Below, piece after piece: positions 6,961-13,780 of a stretch of 42,451 nt of DNA. How positions within the stretch are numbered: the stretch's first letter is position 1; each line of letters begins with the position of its first letter. The notes under the pieces are model-generated. The model made no database searches, was not told the origin of the DNA, and worked only from the letters and a program-made list of their open reading frames with translations. Source of the DNA: Pyrinomonadaceae bacterium (GTDB lineage: Bacteria; Acidobacteriota; Blastocatellia; Pyrinomonadales; Pyrinomonadaceae); contig JAIBCB010000005.1 in the NCBI GenBank assembly GCA_019694355.1, forward strand, positions 1 through 42,451, in the 5' to 3' direction. Both the position numbers and the translations under genes were made by a program.

Positions 6961-7797
6961 TTACGGCAATTCGAGGGCGGCGGCACGTTTTTCTGCCTTT
7001 TGCTCGTCGGTCAGTTTTCCGTAACCGTAGATCGCGCTTTCCCACGTGCCGTACATAGCATTCGGAAGGGCGATGTAGTCCTTCCCAAAATGCTCCCGTG
7101 CCTTATCGACCTCCGCGAAACGATCTTCGACCGACTTCTTCTCGAACGTGCTCGAAAAATCATCTAGATTGTCGCCGACCTGCATCACGATGCGGTAAGT
7201 TTTGCGGATGATGTCGCGGCGTGCGTCCTTGCTCGATTCCTTTTGGCGAAGAAGCACGTTCTCGTCCGTGATGTCCTCGAACCCGACCTTCTTAAGGTTG
7301 TCCATCGTCGCCTGTTTCTGTACTTCGTCGCGGTTCGAAACATAGAAGATCTTTACGCCGCGAGAATGCGCGTAATTCAGGAAATCGACCGAACCGGGAA
7401 TGGCCTTCGCCTTTCGCATATCGCCCCAGGCGTACCAATCGGGCAAGTTGAAAGCCTTGTTATTCTTGATCCCATAAGCCTGTGCCGGCGAATTATCGAG
7501 CACCGTCTCGTCGATATCGACCATGATCGCACGCGGCATTTTTCGCTCCGCTTTTGAGAGGTGCTTCAAGTTCTTTTTCTGGAAGTCGGCATCGAGCCGG
7601 AGACGCGCGATATTGAACGCCTGATAGCAAAGAGCACGGTATTCACCGGCCTTCTGCATATACAGCACGCCCGAGATCTGATACGAATTATCGACCGCCG
7701 GTGCGGCTTTCTGCGCGGAAGAACCGGTGGCAAAATACGTTGCGGTCGAAGCACCGGCCGCGATCGCAAGAACAAGAGCAAGGAATTTTGGTTTCAT
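6961..7797 (-). CDS. HAD-type acid phosphatase, 5'-nucleotidase e(P4)/class B-like family
   Basis: From the ATG at 7795-7797 this is 278 residues. A signal peptide covers about residues 1-28 (MKPKFLALVLAIAAGAS...). HAD motif I is MVDIDETVLDNS (Asp94 nucleophile, Asp96), motif II is IFYVSNRDE, and motif IV is GDNLDDF. This layout is that of secreted phosphatases related to e(P4), which dephosphorylate nucleoside monophosphates. Unlike e(P4) itself, no lipobox cysteine is present, so the product is probably a soluble periplasmic enzyme. A longer frame to 7872 adds 25 polar residues before the signal peptide and is unlikely. The upstream region has phased GCACA repeats. Confidence 0.85.
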   Translation of the reverse strand: MKPKFLALVLAIAAGASTATYFATGSSAQKAAPAVDNSYQISGVLYMQKAGEYRALCYQAFNIARLRLDADFQKKNLKHLSKAERKMPRAIMVDIDETVLDNSPAQAYGIKNNKAFNLPDWYAWGDMRKAKAIPGSVDFLNYAHSRGVKIFYVSNRDEVQKQATMDNLKKVGFEDITDENVLLRQKESSKDARRDIIRKTYRIVMQVGDNLDDFSSTFEKKSVEDRFAEVDKAREHFGKDYIALPNAMYGTWESAIYGYGKLTDEQKAEKRAAALELP

Positions 7798-7875
7798 AAC
7801 GTGTGTGTCCGGCCCGCATTTTGCGAGCCGAGAACGATTATAGTTTATTCCCGTCTGGAATTTGGAGTACAAACC

Positions 7876-7936
7876 GCACAGAATGTATCAAAATGCACGA
7901 ATCGACACAGACCGCACAAAACGCACAATTTGCACA
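7876..7936. repeat. Phased GCACA motif array upstream of the phosphatase gene
   Basis: GCACA or GCACG/GACACA motifs begin at 7876, 7895, 7904, 7914, 7923 and 7932, mostly nine to ten bases apart. The array sits in the 150-base gap upstream of the phosphatase start. Helically phased short repeats can bind a regulator cooperatively. No regulator is identified. Confidence 0.35.
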
Positions 7937-7947
7937 GAGCGTGTTTG

Positions 7948-9405
7948 TTACGCAGGTTGGCCGTCGATGTTTACTTTGATCGCACGCCATTTTCCTTGAT
8001 TGAACCGCAGAACGCTCAGGATACAGCGTGTCGCGTGGCCCGCAAGGACGGCAAGCCAGATATGGATCGGCTCAAGCGTACTCGTCTCGCGGATGATGAA
8101 ACAGATGCTCAGCGGCACGACCACCTGCGAGATGATCGAGATGTAGAGAGGGCTTTTCGTGTCGCCTGCTCCCTGAAGGCCGCCCGTGTAAGAAAGCGCC
8201 GTCGTGATAAAAAGGCCGGAAATGCTCAATACGCGGAGCAGTGTCGTTCCGACCTCGACGACCACGGGGTCAGTCAGGCCGAAGATCGCGAGCATCGCTG
8301 AAGGAAAGAACATGAACACGAGCCCGACGATCGAGGCACCGATCAGGCCGAATCTCGACGCGATCCGTACGGACTGCGCCGCACGATCCGGCGAGCCCGC
8401 TCCAATGTTTTGTCCGACGACCGCACCTGCCGCACCCATCAACGCATTTGACGACCACGTGACGAGCAGAAATAGCTGACCATAACCGACCGCAAACGCC
8501 GCCTGGGCCGCAGCACCATTCGTTACCGAACCCATGAAAGTCAGCATCAGAACGCCGCCAATATTCATCGCGACGCCCTGGAACCCTGCCGGAAGCCCGA
8601 AGCGAAATAGTTCGCGAATGATGCCCCAGTCGGGTGCGAATCCGCTTTTTGGAAAGCCGACGACCCAGCTCCCGGCGTAGAGTTTGTAAAGGGCAAAAAG
8701 CCCGACCGTTCCCGACGCGATGCAAGTGCCGATCGCGGAACCTGCAGCCCCGAAAGACGGAATTGGCCCCAAACCGCGGATGAAAATAATGTTCAGGATG
8801 AGATTCAGGACGGTCATCACGATGCCGAGAGCCATCGGGGTTTTTGCGTCGCCTGCCGAACGCAGCGCGCCGCTCAGCATAAAGTAGATCAGCATCCCGA
8901 AACTGCACGTGAACATTATCCGCAGGAATGGCAGTGCGTCCTCGATGACGGTCGCATCGTGTGTAACAAAACCGAGAAGATGCGGCGCGGCAAAATATCC
9001 GATCGGTGCGAGTATGCCGATCGCCATAAAAAAGCAGGTAAGGAATCCTTGATAGACGGTTCGATTCACTCTTTCGTGATCGCCCGCACCAGTAAAACGC
9101 GCGACCAGAACGCTCATCCCGATAAAGATCGACGACACGAAAACGATCACCACCAGAAAGATCTGGAAGCTCACGCCGATCGCGGCATTCGCCTTGTAGC
9201 CAAGCAGATGACCGACCATAATGTGATCGACCCAGCCCTGCACTCCGCTGATGATGTTCGTGAAAACTGCGGGCCACGCGATCTTCCAAACGGCAGATGT
9301 CAGCGGGCCTTCGACGATCGAACGGTCGAATTTTTTCACTTTCGAATTCGGTTTTTCAGCGGGAGTTTCTTTTTCGAGCTCTGTTTCGCCCAGGCTTTGA
9401 TCCAT
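7948..9405 (-). CDS. MATE-family multidrug/cation efflux transporter
   Basis: This 485-residue membrane protein has about 12 hydrophobic segments arranged as two similar halves. After a polar N-terminal tail (1-35) comes the first helix (VWKIAWPAVFTNIISGVQG) followed by DHIMVGHLLG, a DinF/NorM-like opening. GALRSAGDAKTPM in the N-half and GGLQGAGDTKSPLY in the C-half are the duplicated MATE signature loops. Members export drugs, dyes or metabolites using Na+ or H+ gradients; the substrate cannot be told here. It lies 42 bases downstream of a DoxX-like gene on the same strand and may be co-transcribed with it. Confidence 0.92.
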   Translation of the reverse strand: MDQSLGETELEKETPAEKPNSKVKKFDRSIVEGPLTSAVWKIAWPAVFTNIISGVQGWVDHIMVGHLLGYKANAAIGVSFQIFLVVIVFVSSIFIGMSVLVARFTGAGDHERVNRTVYQGFLTCFFMAIGILAPIGYFAAPHLLGFVTHDATVIEDALPFLRIMFTCSFGMLIYFMLSGALRSAGDAKTPMALGIVMTVLNLILNIIFIRGLGPIPSFGAAGSAIGTCIASGTVGLFALYKLYAGSWVVGFPKSGFAPDWGIIRELFRFGLPAGFQGVAMNIGGVLMLTFMGSVTNGAAAQAAFAVGYGQLFLLVTWSSNALMGAAGAVVGQNIGAGSPDRAAQSVRIASRFGLIGASIVGLVFMFFPSAMLAIFGLTDPVVVEVGTTLLRVLSISGLFITTALSYTGGLQGAGDTKSPLYISIISQVVVPLSICFIIRETSTLEPIHIWLAVLAGHATRCILSVLRFNQGKWRAIKVNIDGQPA

Positions 9406-9447
9406 AAAACGTGCTTACAACAAGACAGGGCTTAAAGCGTAGCAAAT

Positions 9448-9843
9448 CTAGAGCTTCGAACGAAATGGGACAAGAGCACGCACTCTTGGGTCGCGAAGGT
9501 AAAGGCCCAGCCAAACCAGGATTCCCAAATAAACGGGGAAGAGAAGATGCGTAAATAGCGGATTTCCGATGCGAACATGCGTCGCGACCGCGCCGCCCAA
9601 ATATCCTGTCAGCAGAATTGCGCCGAGGATGGAAGTTTGCGGCACGGCATAGAGGATCGTACACACAAGAAGCACGATCCCGAGCGGGAGGATCACGTTC
9701 TCATTGTATCCGAGAGCGATCGTGCCGGTAACGACGGGTTCGGGTTTTACTAACTTGCCGATGGCATCCATCAAAAGAAAAAGTATCGGAAGGGCGGACA
9801 GGATGCGTCCAGTCCAAAGTGCTTTTGTCGAAACATTTGTCAT
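9448..9843 (-). CDS. DoxX-like four-helix membrane protein
   Basis: This 131-residue protein has four hydrophobic helices (about 12-28, 48-66, 72-90, 98-116). FLLMDAIGKLVKP in the first helix and GAILLTGYLGGAVATHVRIG in the third are typical of the DoxX_2 group. Such proteins are small inner-membrane components linked to quinone or thiol redox chemistry, but their exact reactions are poorly known. It is preceded by a stable hairpin (9866-9896) after the VOC gene and followed closely by the MATE transporter. Confidence 0.8.
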   Translation of the reverse strand: MTNVSTKALWTGRILSALPILFLLMDAIGKLVKPEPVVTGTIALGYNENVILPLGIVLLVCTILYAVPQTSILGAILLTGYLGGAVATHVRIGNPLFTHLLFPVYLGILVWLGLYLRDPRVRALVPFRSKL

Positions 9844-9865
9844 TTGCTTATCTTCGGTTTGAAAT

Positions 9866-9896
9866 GCCGGAACGGACGATCGAGATCCGCTCCGGC
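9866..9896 (-). terminator. Intercistronic hairpin between VOC and DoxX-like genes
   Basis: GCCGGA (9866-9871) pairs with TCCGGC (9891-9896), and CGGA (9873-9876) pairs with TCCG (9886-9889), with one internal mismatch and a nine-base loop. On the minus strand it follows the VOC gene and ends in ATTTC rather than a strong U tract. It could therefore be a weak terminator or an RNA-stability element. Confidence 0.4.
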
Positions 9897-9917
9897 GAAG
9901 TTATGGCCGACGGGTGG

Positions 9918-10349
9918 TCAGCTCGCCTGATGTTCCGAATGATCGACCATCCAGTTGATGCCAAACTTGTCGGTCAACATTCCCCAATAGGCTCCCCAGA
10001 ACATTACTTGCATCGGCATTGCTTGCGTGCCGCCGGCAGAAAGCCCCGCGTAGATACGATCGGCTTCTTCACGGCTTTCTGCCGAGATCGCAACCGAGAA
10101 GTTATTGCCCGCACTCAACGGAGTAGGGCAAAAGTCATCGGGAGCATCGCTACCCATCAGGACGTTGTTCCCGATCGGAAGGGCAACGTGCATTACGAGG
10201 TTCTTTGCACTATCGGGCACAGGCATTCCCATGTCGGCGTCGCCCATGCGCATCAGCATTGCGAACTCTCCGCCGAAGACCGAGCGGTAAAATTCGAAGG
10301 CTTCTTCGCAACAGTTCTTAAAGTTTAGATATGGATTCATTACTGGCAT
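9918..10349 (-). CDS. VOC-superfamily (PhnB-like glyoxalase fold) protein
   Basis: From the ATG at 10347-10349 this is 143 residues: PYLNFKNCCEEAFEFYRSVF, then DAPDDFCP and a C-terminal FWGAYWGMLTDKFGINWMVD. This is the PhnB/3-demethylubiquinone methyltransferase-like branch of the vicinal-oxygen-chelate fold, composed of paired beta-alpha-beta-beta-beta modules. The function of these stand-alone proteins is generally unknown. AAGGAG lies about 11 bases upstream. The gene is divergent from an HxlR regulator, and a palindrome (10405-10421) lies between them, so it is the likely regulated target. Confidence 0.85.
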   Translation of the reverse strand: MPVMNPYLNFKNCCEEAFEFYRSVFGGEFAMLMRMGDADMGMPVPDSAKNLVMHVALPIGNNVLMGSDAPDDFCPTPLSAGNNFSVAISAESREEADRIYAGLSAGGTQAMPMQVMFWGAYWGMLTDKFGINWMVDHSEHQAS

Positions 10350-10404
10350 TTTCTTGTTTCTCCTTACGTTTATTGTGGTCGAGAGACAGAATCTAACATA
10401 AATA

Positions 10405-10421
10405 ACTTGCACGATGCAAGT
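10405..10421. promoter_or_regulatory. Palindromic operator in the VOC/HxlR divergent promoter region
   Basis: ACTTGCA-CGA-TGCAAGT is a perfect 7-bp inverted repeat with a three-base spacer. It lies between the divergent VOC gene and the HxlR-type regulator gene. HxlR/DUF24 repressors commonly bind palindromes of this size in such divergent regions, so this is the probable site of the neighbouring regulator. Confidence 0.6.
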
Positions 10422-10465
10422 AAGATTGATTGCGAATTACAAGTGTGCTACATTTTTTTGAGAGG

Positions 10466-10933
10466 ATGGCGAAAGATCTCCCAATGCGTTCGGATTGCCC
10501 CGTGAACTTCGCGGTCGAGATACTCGGCGATAAATGGTCGCTCGTGATAATGCGCGACATCATGTTCTGGGGGAAGCGAACTTATGGCGCTCTGCTGGAT
10601 CGTGACGAAGGGATCTCAACGAATATTCTCGCTGCTCGTCTCGAGTATCTTGAGGAACAAGGGCTGATCCGACGAAAGCCTGATCCGAAAGACAAGCGAA
10701 AAGAAAGATTCGCCGCCACCGAACGCGGCATAGATCTTATTCCGATCATCGTCGAGATGGTCGCATGGAGCGCCAAGCACGAAGGCTGGCATGCTCTCGG
10801 GCCAAAAGGCTTACCGGGACAGATGCGTCTTATCCGTCGAGCTGTGAACACGAAGAACAAGTTTCCGACGATCGAAAAATTCAAGGAAAAGGTCAGAAAG
10901 GGCGGGTTTATCTTTGAAGATTTTGCTCCGTAG
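10466..10933 (+). CDS. HxlR/DUF24-family winged-helix transcriptional regulator
   Basis: From the ATG at 10466 this is 155 residues. CPVNFAVEILGDKWSLVIMR is the classic HxlR opening, with the conserved cysteine (residue 11) that in family members such as YodB and HypR senses quinones or oxidants. It is followed by the recognition-helix region ISTNILAARLEYLEEQGLI and the wing RKPDPKDKRKERFAATERG. The frame extends back to a TTG at 10430, but family alignment favours 10466 or the ATG at 10484. It probably controls itself and the divergent VOC gene through the palindrome at 10405-10421. Confidence 0.88.
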   Translation: MAKDLPMRSDCPVNFAVEILGDKWSLVIMRDIMFWGKRTYGALLDRDEGISTNILAARLEYLEEQGLIRRKPDPKDKRKERFAATERGIDLIPIIVEMVAWSAKHEGWHALGPKGLPGQMRLIRRAVNTKNKFPTIEKFKEKVRKGGFIFEDFAP

Positions 10934-10948
10934 TCGGGAACTTCAGGC

Positions 10949-11581
10949 CTAGGACGGCCCGATCTCGAAGCGGCATTTTGGCAGCCCCGTTCGATCGCAC
11001 CTTTCAACGACCTTCTCGCCGGTGATCTCGGAAACAAGGCTCTCTGCGACCTTGCAAACCTCTGGATGTTCGGCGACCACGTCCGCGAACGGGCAGCATT
11101 CGCTCTCGATCCTGATCTTCTCTTGATCGCGAACGATGTTGGCCGCTCCTCCCAGCTCTTCCAGCGTTGAAAGGGCAGCGTTGAGCCGCTCTTCCTGAGT
11201 CTTTGGCGACCGCTCTCCACGATCTTTCGCTATCGCCTTTCCCACGTCCCGCAAGGTTTTTACGAATGCCTTTGGAGCGAGATTCTTCTTGAATCCGGTC
11301 AGAAGGCGGTTGAGGAGCGAGTCGTACGCGGTAGGGAATAGGTGTCTTGCGTCTTCTGCAAGGCCGTAGACAAAATGCGGTTTGCGGAAGCCTTTTGTCA
11401 TACCTTTTTGAATGACCAGGCCGTCGCGTTCAAGGGCAAGAAGGTGCGCTCGGACGGCGTTGTCCGTGATGCCGATGCCGTCTGCGAGATCGTTTACGGT
11501 GCGGTCACCTCCGCGCAGTTCTAGCACGATGCGTCCACGAGTGCTGCTAAAAAAACGTTCATCAAACTTGGTCTTAGCCAT
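10949..11581 (-). CDS. ArsR/SufR-like winged-helix regulator with C-terminal cysteine cluster
   Basis: This is a 210-residue protein. Residues about 10-75 form a winged helix (GGDRTVNDLADGIGITDNAV then RAHLLALERDGLVIQKG). The C-terminal part holds Cys162, Cys163, Cys176, Cys195 and Cys203 in the order CCPFADVVAEHPEVC ... RCDRTGLPKCRFEI. That spacing resembles the cluster-binding region of SufR-type Fe-S regulators, so an iron-sulfur or redox sensor is inferred. It diverges from a DoxX-like gene, and a perfect 10-bp inverted repeat covers the promoter between them. Confidence 0.8.
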   Translation of the reverse strand: MAKTKFDERFFSSTRGRIVLELRGGDRTVNDLADGIGITDNAVRAHLLALERDGLVIQKGMTKGFRKPHFVYGLAEDARHLFPTAYDSLLNRLLTGFKKNLAPKAFVKTLRDVGKAIAKDRGERSPKTQEERLNAALSTLEELGGAANIVRDQEKIRIESECCPFADVVAEHPEVCKVAESLVSEITGEKVVERCDRTGLPKCRFEIGPS

Positions 11582-11623
11582 ATCGCCTCACAAACAAAAA
11601 TAACAAATCTGCAAAAATATTAC

Positions 11624-11651
11624 AATAAGTCAAAATAATTCTTGACTTATT
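11624..11651. promoter_or_regulatory. Operator palindrome AATAAGTCAA-N8-TTGACTTATT
   Basis: This is a perfect 10-bp inverted repeat with an 8-base spacer, in the 142-base gap between the divergent SufR-like regulator and the DoxX-like gene. Its right arm contains the -35 hexamer of the rightward promoter, so a bound regulator would block transcription. Confidence 0.7.
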
Positions 11652-11670
11652 AGATGAATAAGAATATTCT
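11642..11670 (+). promoter_or_regulatory. Promoter of the DoxX-like gene
   Basis: TTGACT (11642-11647), a 17-base spacer and TATTCT (11665-11670) give a good sigma-70-type promoter. The -35 box lies inside the operator palindrome. Confidence 0.55.
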
Positions 11671-11723
11671 GCGAATACAGCAATGGAGTTTGGCTGAAAT
11701 CAAAAAGAAAAAGGAAGGGAAAA

Positions 11724-12149
11724 ATGGAAACAGTAATGACAGCATCAGGAACCATCGCCAGGGAAACGGCGGGCGACAAAACAACCGCGGCAGGATATCA
11801 GGCATTTCGTCTCTTGCAGTTCGCGTTCATCGTAGCTCCGATAGTTGCGGGTGCAGACAAGTTCATGCACCTGCTTGTAAATTGGGATCAGTATCTGCCC
11901 GCGTTCGTGAACAATATGCTTGGCGGCCACGGCCATGAATTTATGTACGTCGTCGGCGTGATCGAGATGGTCGCAGGTATCGGTGTGCTGTTACGACCCA
12001 AGATCTTCGCATACGTGGTAATGCTCTGGCTGGTTGCGATCATCGTGAATCTGCTGCTGATACCGGGTTACTTTGACGTCGCCCTGCGCGACCTTGGCCT
12101 GGCTATCGGAGCCCTTGCGCTTGCAAGATTGAGCCGCGAGTATGCGTGA
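11724..12149 (+). CDS. DoxX-like integral membrane protein
   Basis: This 141-residue protein has a polar N-terminus (about 1-25) and four hydrophobic helices (about 30-50, 70-90, 95-115, 118-138). FVNNMLGGHGHEFMYVVGVI sits between helices one and two. The topology and small size fit the DoxX-like superfamily; no catalytic residues are known for it. AGGAAGGG lies a few bases before the ATG. It faces a SufR-like regulator across a palindromic operator, so its expression probably answers the redox or Fe-S signal that regulator senses. Confidence 0.75.
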   Translation: METVMTASGTIARETAGDKTTAAGYQAFRLLQFAFIVAPIVAGADKFMHLLVNWDQYLPAFVNNMLGGHGHEFMYVVGVIEMVAGIGVLLRPKIFAYVVMLWLVAIIVNLLLIPGYFDVALRDLGLAIGALALARLSREYA

Positions 12150-12193
12150 TCTTGCCGTGAAAGCTTCTATACTTTTGAAATGGAGGTTTTCCA

Positions 12194-12538
12194 ATGTCAT
12201 TGAGCATTAAACGATCATATGAGGCTCCCGCGGCCTCGGACGGGAAACGGATCTTGATCGACCGTCTGTGGCCTCGGGGCCTTTCAAAAGAAAAGGCACG
12301 GATCGACCTTTGGATGAAGGAGATCGCGCCGAGCAGCGACCTTCGAAAATGGTTCGGGCACGACCCCGAGAAATGGAAGGAGTTCCAGGTGCGATACAAG
12401 AAGGAACTTGCCGCGAACTCAGAACTCGTTGATTCCATCCGTAAGATGGCAAAACGCGAAACTGTGACGCTCGTTTATTCTGCAAAGGATGAAGAGCACA
12501 ACGACGCCGTCGTTCTGCTCGCGTGTTTGAAGAAGTAG
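12194..12538 (+). CDS. DUF488 family protein (YeaO-like)
   Basis: This 114-residue protein matches the DUF488/YeaO family: [20 protein letters not shown], then [20 protein letters not shown] and [14 protein letters not shown], and a final [18 protein letters not shown]. The conserved Arg, Trp and Asp residues suggest nucleotide or phosphate binding, but the biochemical function is unknown. TGGAGG precedes the ATG. It is 44 bases after the DoxX-like gene and ends two bases from the convergent MFS gene. Confidence 0.9.
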   Translation: MSLSIKRSYEAPAASDGKRILIDRLWPRGLSKEKARIDLWMKEIAPSSDLRKWFGHDPEKWKEFQVRYKKELAANSELVDSIRKMAKRETVTLVYSAKDEEHNDAVVLLACLKK

Positions 12539-12540
12539 TT

Positions 12541-13776
12541 TTAGGTTCGGGTTTTGCCTTTTCGTGAGAGAATCGCGACAGCGATGGCGGCGAGAAATGC
12601 ACCTGTTGTCGCGATCGTTACGCCATAAAATGCGACCGTATAGTCACCGCCGTAAAGGTCGGCAAGATAGCCGGTGATCTTGCCTCCGATCGCTGCACCG
12701 ATCACCTCGATCAAGGTTATCGTGCCGAGGATCCGGCCTGCATCGGCGCGTCCAAAAAGGTCGGATGCGAGCCGCTGGATAATGACGAATGTCCCGCCAT
12801 AACCAAGAGCGAAAGGCAAGAGGAACACGAGTGCGGTGCTCGCCGTCAGGTGAAAGAGCACGAGCGATGCCGCAAAAAGCAGGGCCGCACAGAACGTCAT
12901 CACCCGAACCGATCCTAGCTTGTCGCTCGCAAATCCTGCCAGGAATTTGCCGCCGATGCTGATCGCAAAAAGTGCGGATTGAGCGAAGGCAGCGGTCTCG
13001 GCCGAGACACCGATCTTCGGCGTTTGGAGATAAAGAACGAACTGCTGGCTCGTCGCAAATATCGGATAGAAAACAAGTGCCGAACAGGCGGCAAGTGCCC
13101 AAAAGATCGGCGTTCGCAGGGCATTCGCCCAAGAGATACCGTCGAATGCAGTTTCATCCACACTTTTCTCGCTCCTGACGGACGGTTCGCGGACGAAGAG
13201 AAGTATCCCCGGCAATAGAATGAGCCAGACAAGTATGCTTAGAGAAAGCATCGCCGACCGCCAACCATTATGCGCGATGAGCGGTGAAGCGATCAAAGGA
13301 ATGAGTGCACCGCCAAGACTTGTGCCTACGAGCGTGATGCCAAGGGCAGTGCCGCGGCCTTCGTCAAACCAGCGCGAAACGAGCACCACGCACGGTGCGA
13401 CGCCGATGAAACCGAGCGAAGCACCCATCAATGTGCGTGCCGCATAGATCGAGGAAACACTCTCACCTTGCGAATGCAGAACCAGGCCGCTGCCGAGTAA
13501 AATGCAGCCGGCGATCATCAGATTCTTTAGCGGAAAGCGGAGAGCGAGCCAACCTCCGAGGAGAGAAAAGACGCCGGAAACCAGGAATGTAATATTCGCC
13601 GAATTTGCGATGAAGGTTTCCGCATGAGCGGCAGCCACGGCGCCGCTTGCAACAAATTCTTCGCGCAGCGGTTTGTAAAATGGCGGAAGGCCGCCGATCG
13701 AGAGGCCGTTGCTGACAGCAAGTGAGACTGTCGCAACGGCCACGGTGCTCCACGAGGGAAATCGTCGGTTGCTCAC
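12541..13776 (-). CDS. Major facilitator superfamily transporter
   Basis: This is a 411-residue, 12-helix MFS protein. ISGVFSLLGGWLALRFPLKN-type sequence after helix two corresponds to the conserved MFS loop (GxLaDRxGRK position). AARTLMGASLGFIGVAPCVV fits helix four, and FLAGFASDKLGSVRVM repeats the loop motif in the C-half. Overall it resembles monocarboxylate/oxalate-formate antiporter (OFA) members, but the substrate is not deducible. The start is a GTG (13774-13776), four bases after the M14 peptidase stop on the minus strand, so the two are probably co-transcribed. Confidence 0.88.
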   Translation of the reverse strand: MSNRRFPSWSTVAVATVSLAVSNGLSIGGLPPFYKPLREEFVASGAVAAAHAETFIANSANITFLVSGVFSLLGGWLALRFPLKNLMIAGCILLGSGLVLHSQGESVSSIYAARTLMGASLGFIGVAPCVVLVSRWFDEGRGTALGITLVGTSLGGALIPLIASPLIAHNGWRSAMLSLSILVWLILLPGILLFVREPSVRSEKSVDETAFDGISWANALRTPIFWALAACSALVFYPIFATSQQFVLYLQTPKIGVSAETAAFAQSALFAISIGGKFLAGFASDKLGSVRVMTFCAALLFAASLVLFHLTASTALVFLLPFALGYGGTFVIIQRLASDLFGRADAGRILGTITLIEVIGAAIGGKITGYLADLYGGDYTVAFYGVTIATTGAFLAAIAVAILSRKGKTRT

Positions 13777-13780
13777 GTTC

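Noticed and set aside
8270..9289. 339-codon open frame within the MATE gene in another minus frame
   Set aside because: It is Arg/His-rich with no family features and lies fully inside a clear MATE transporter. It is a shadow of high-GC coding bias.
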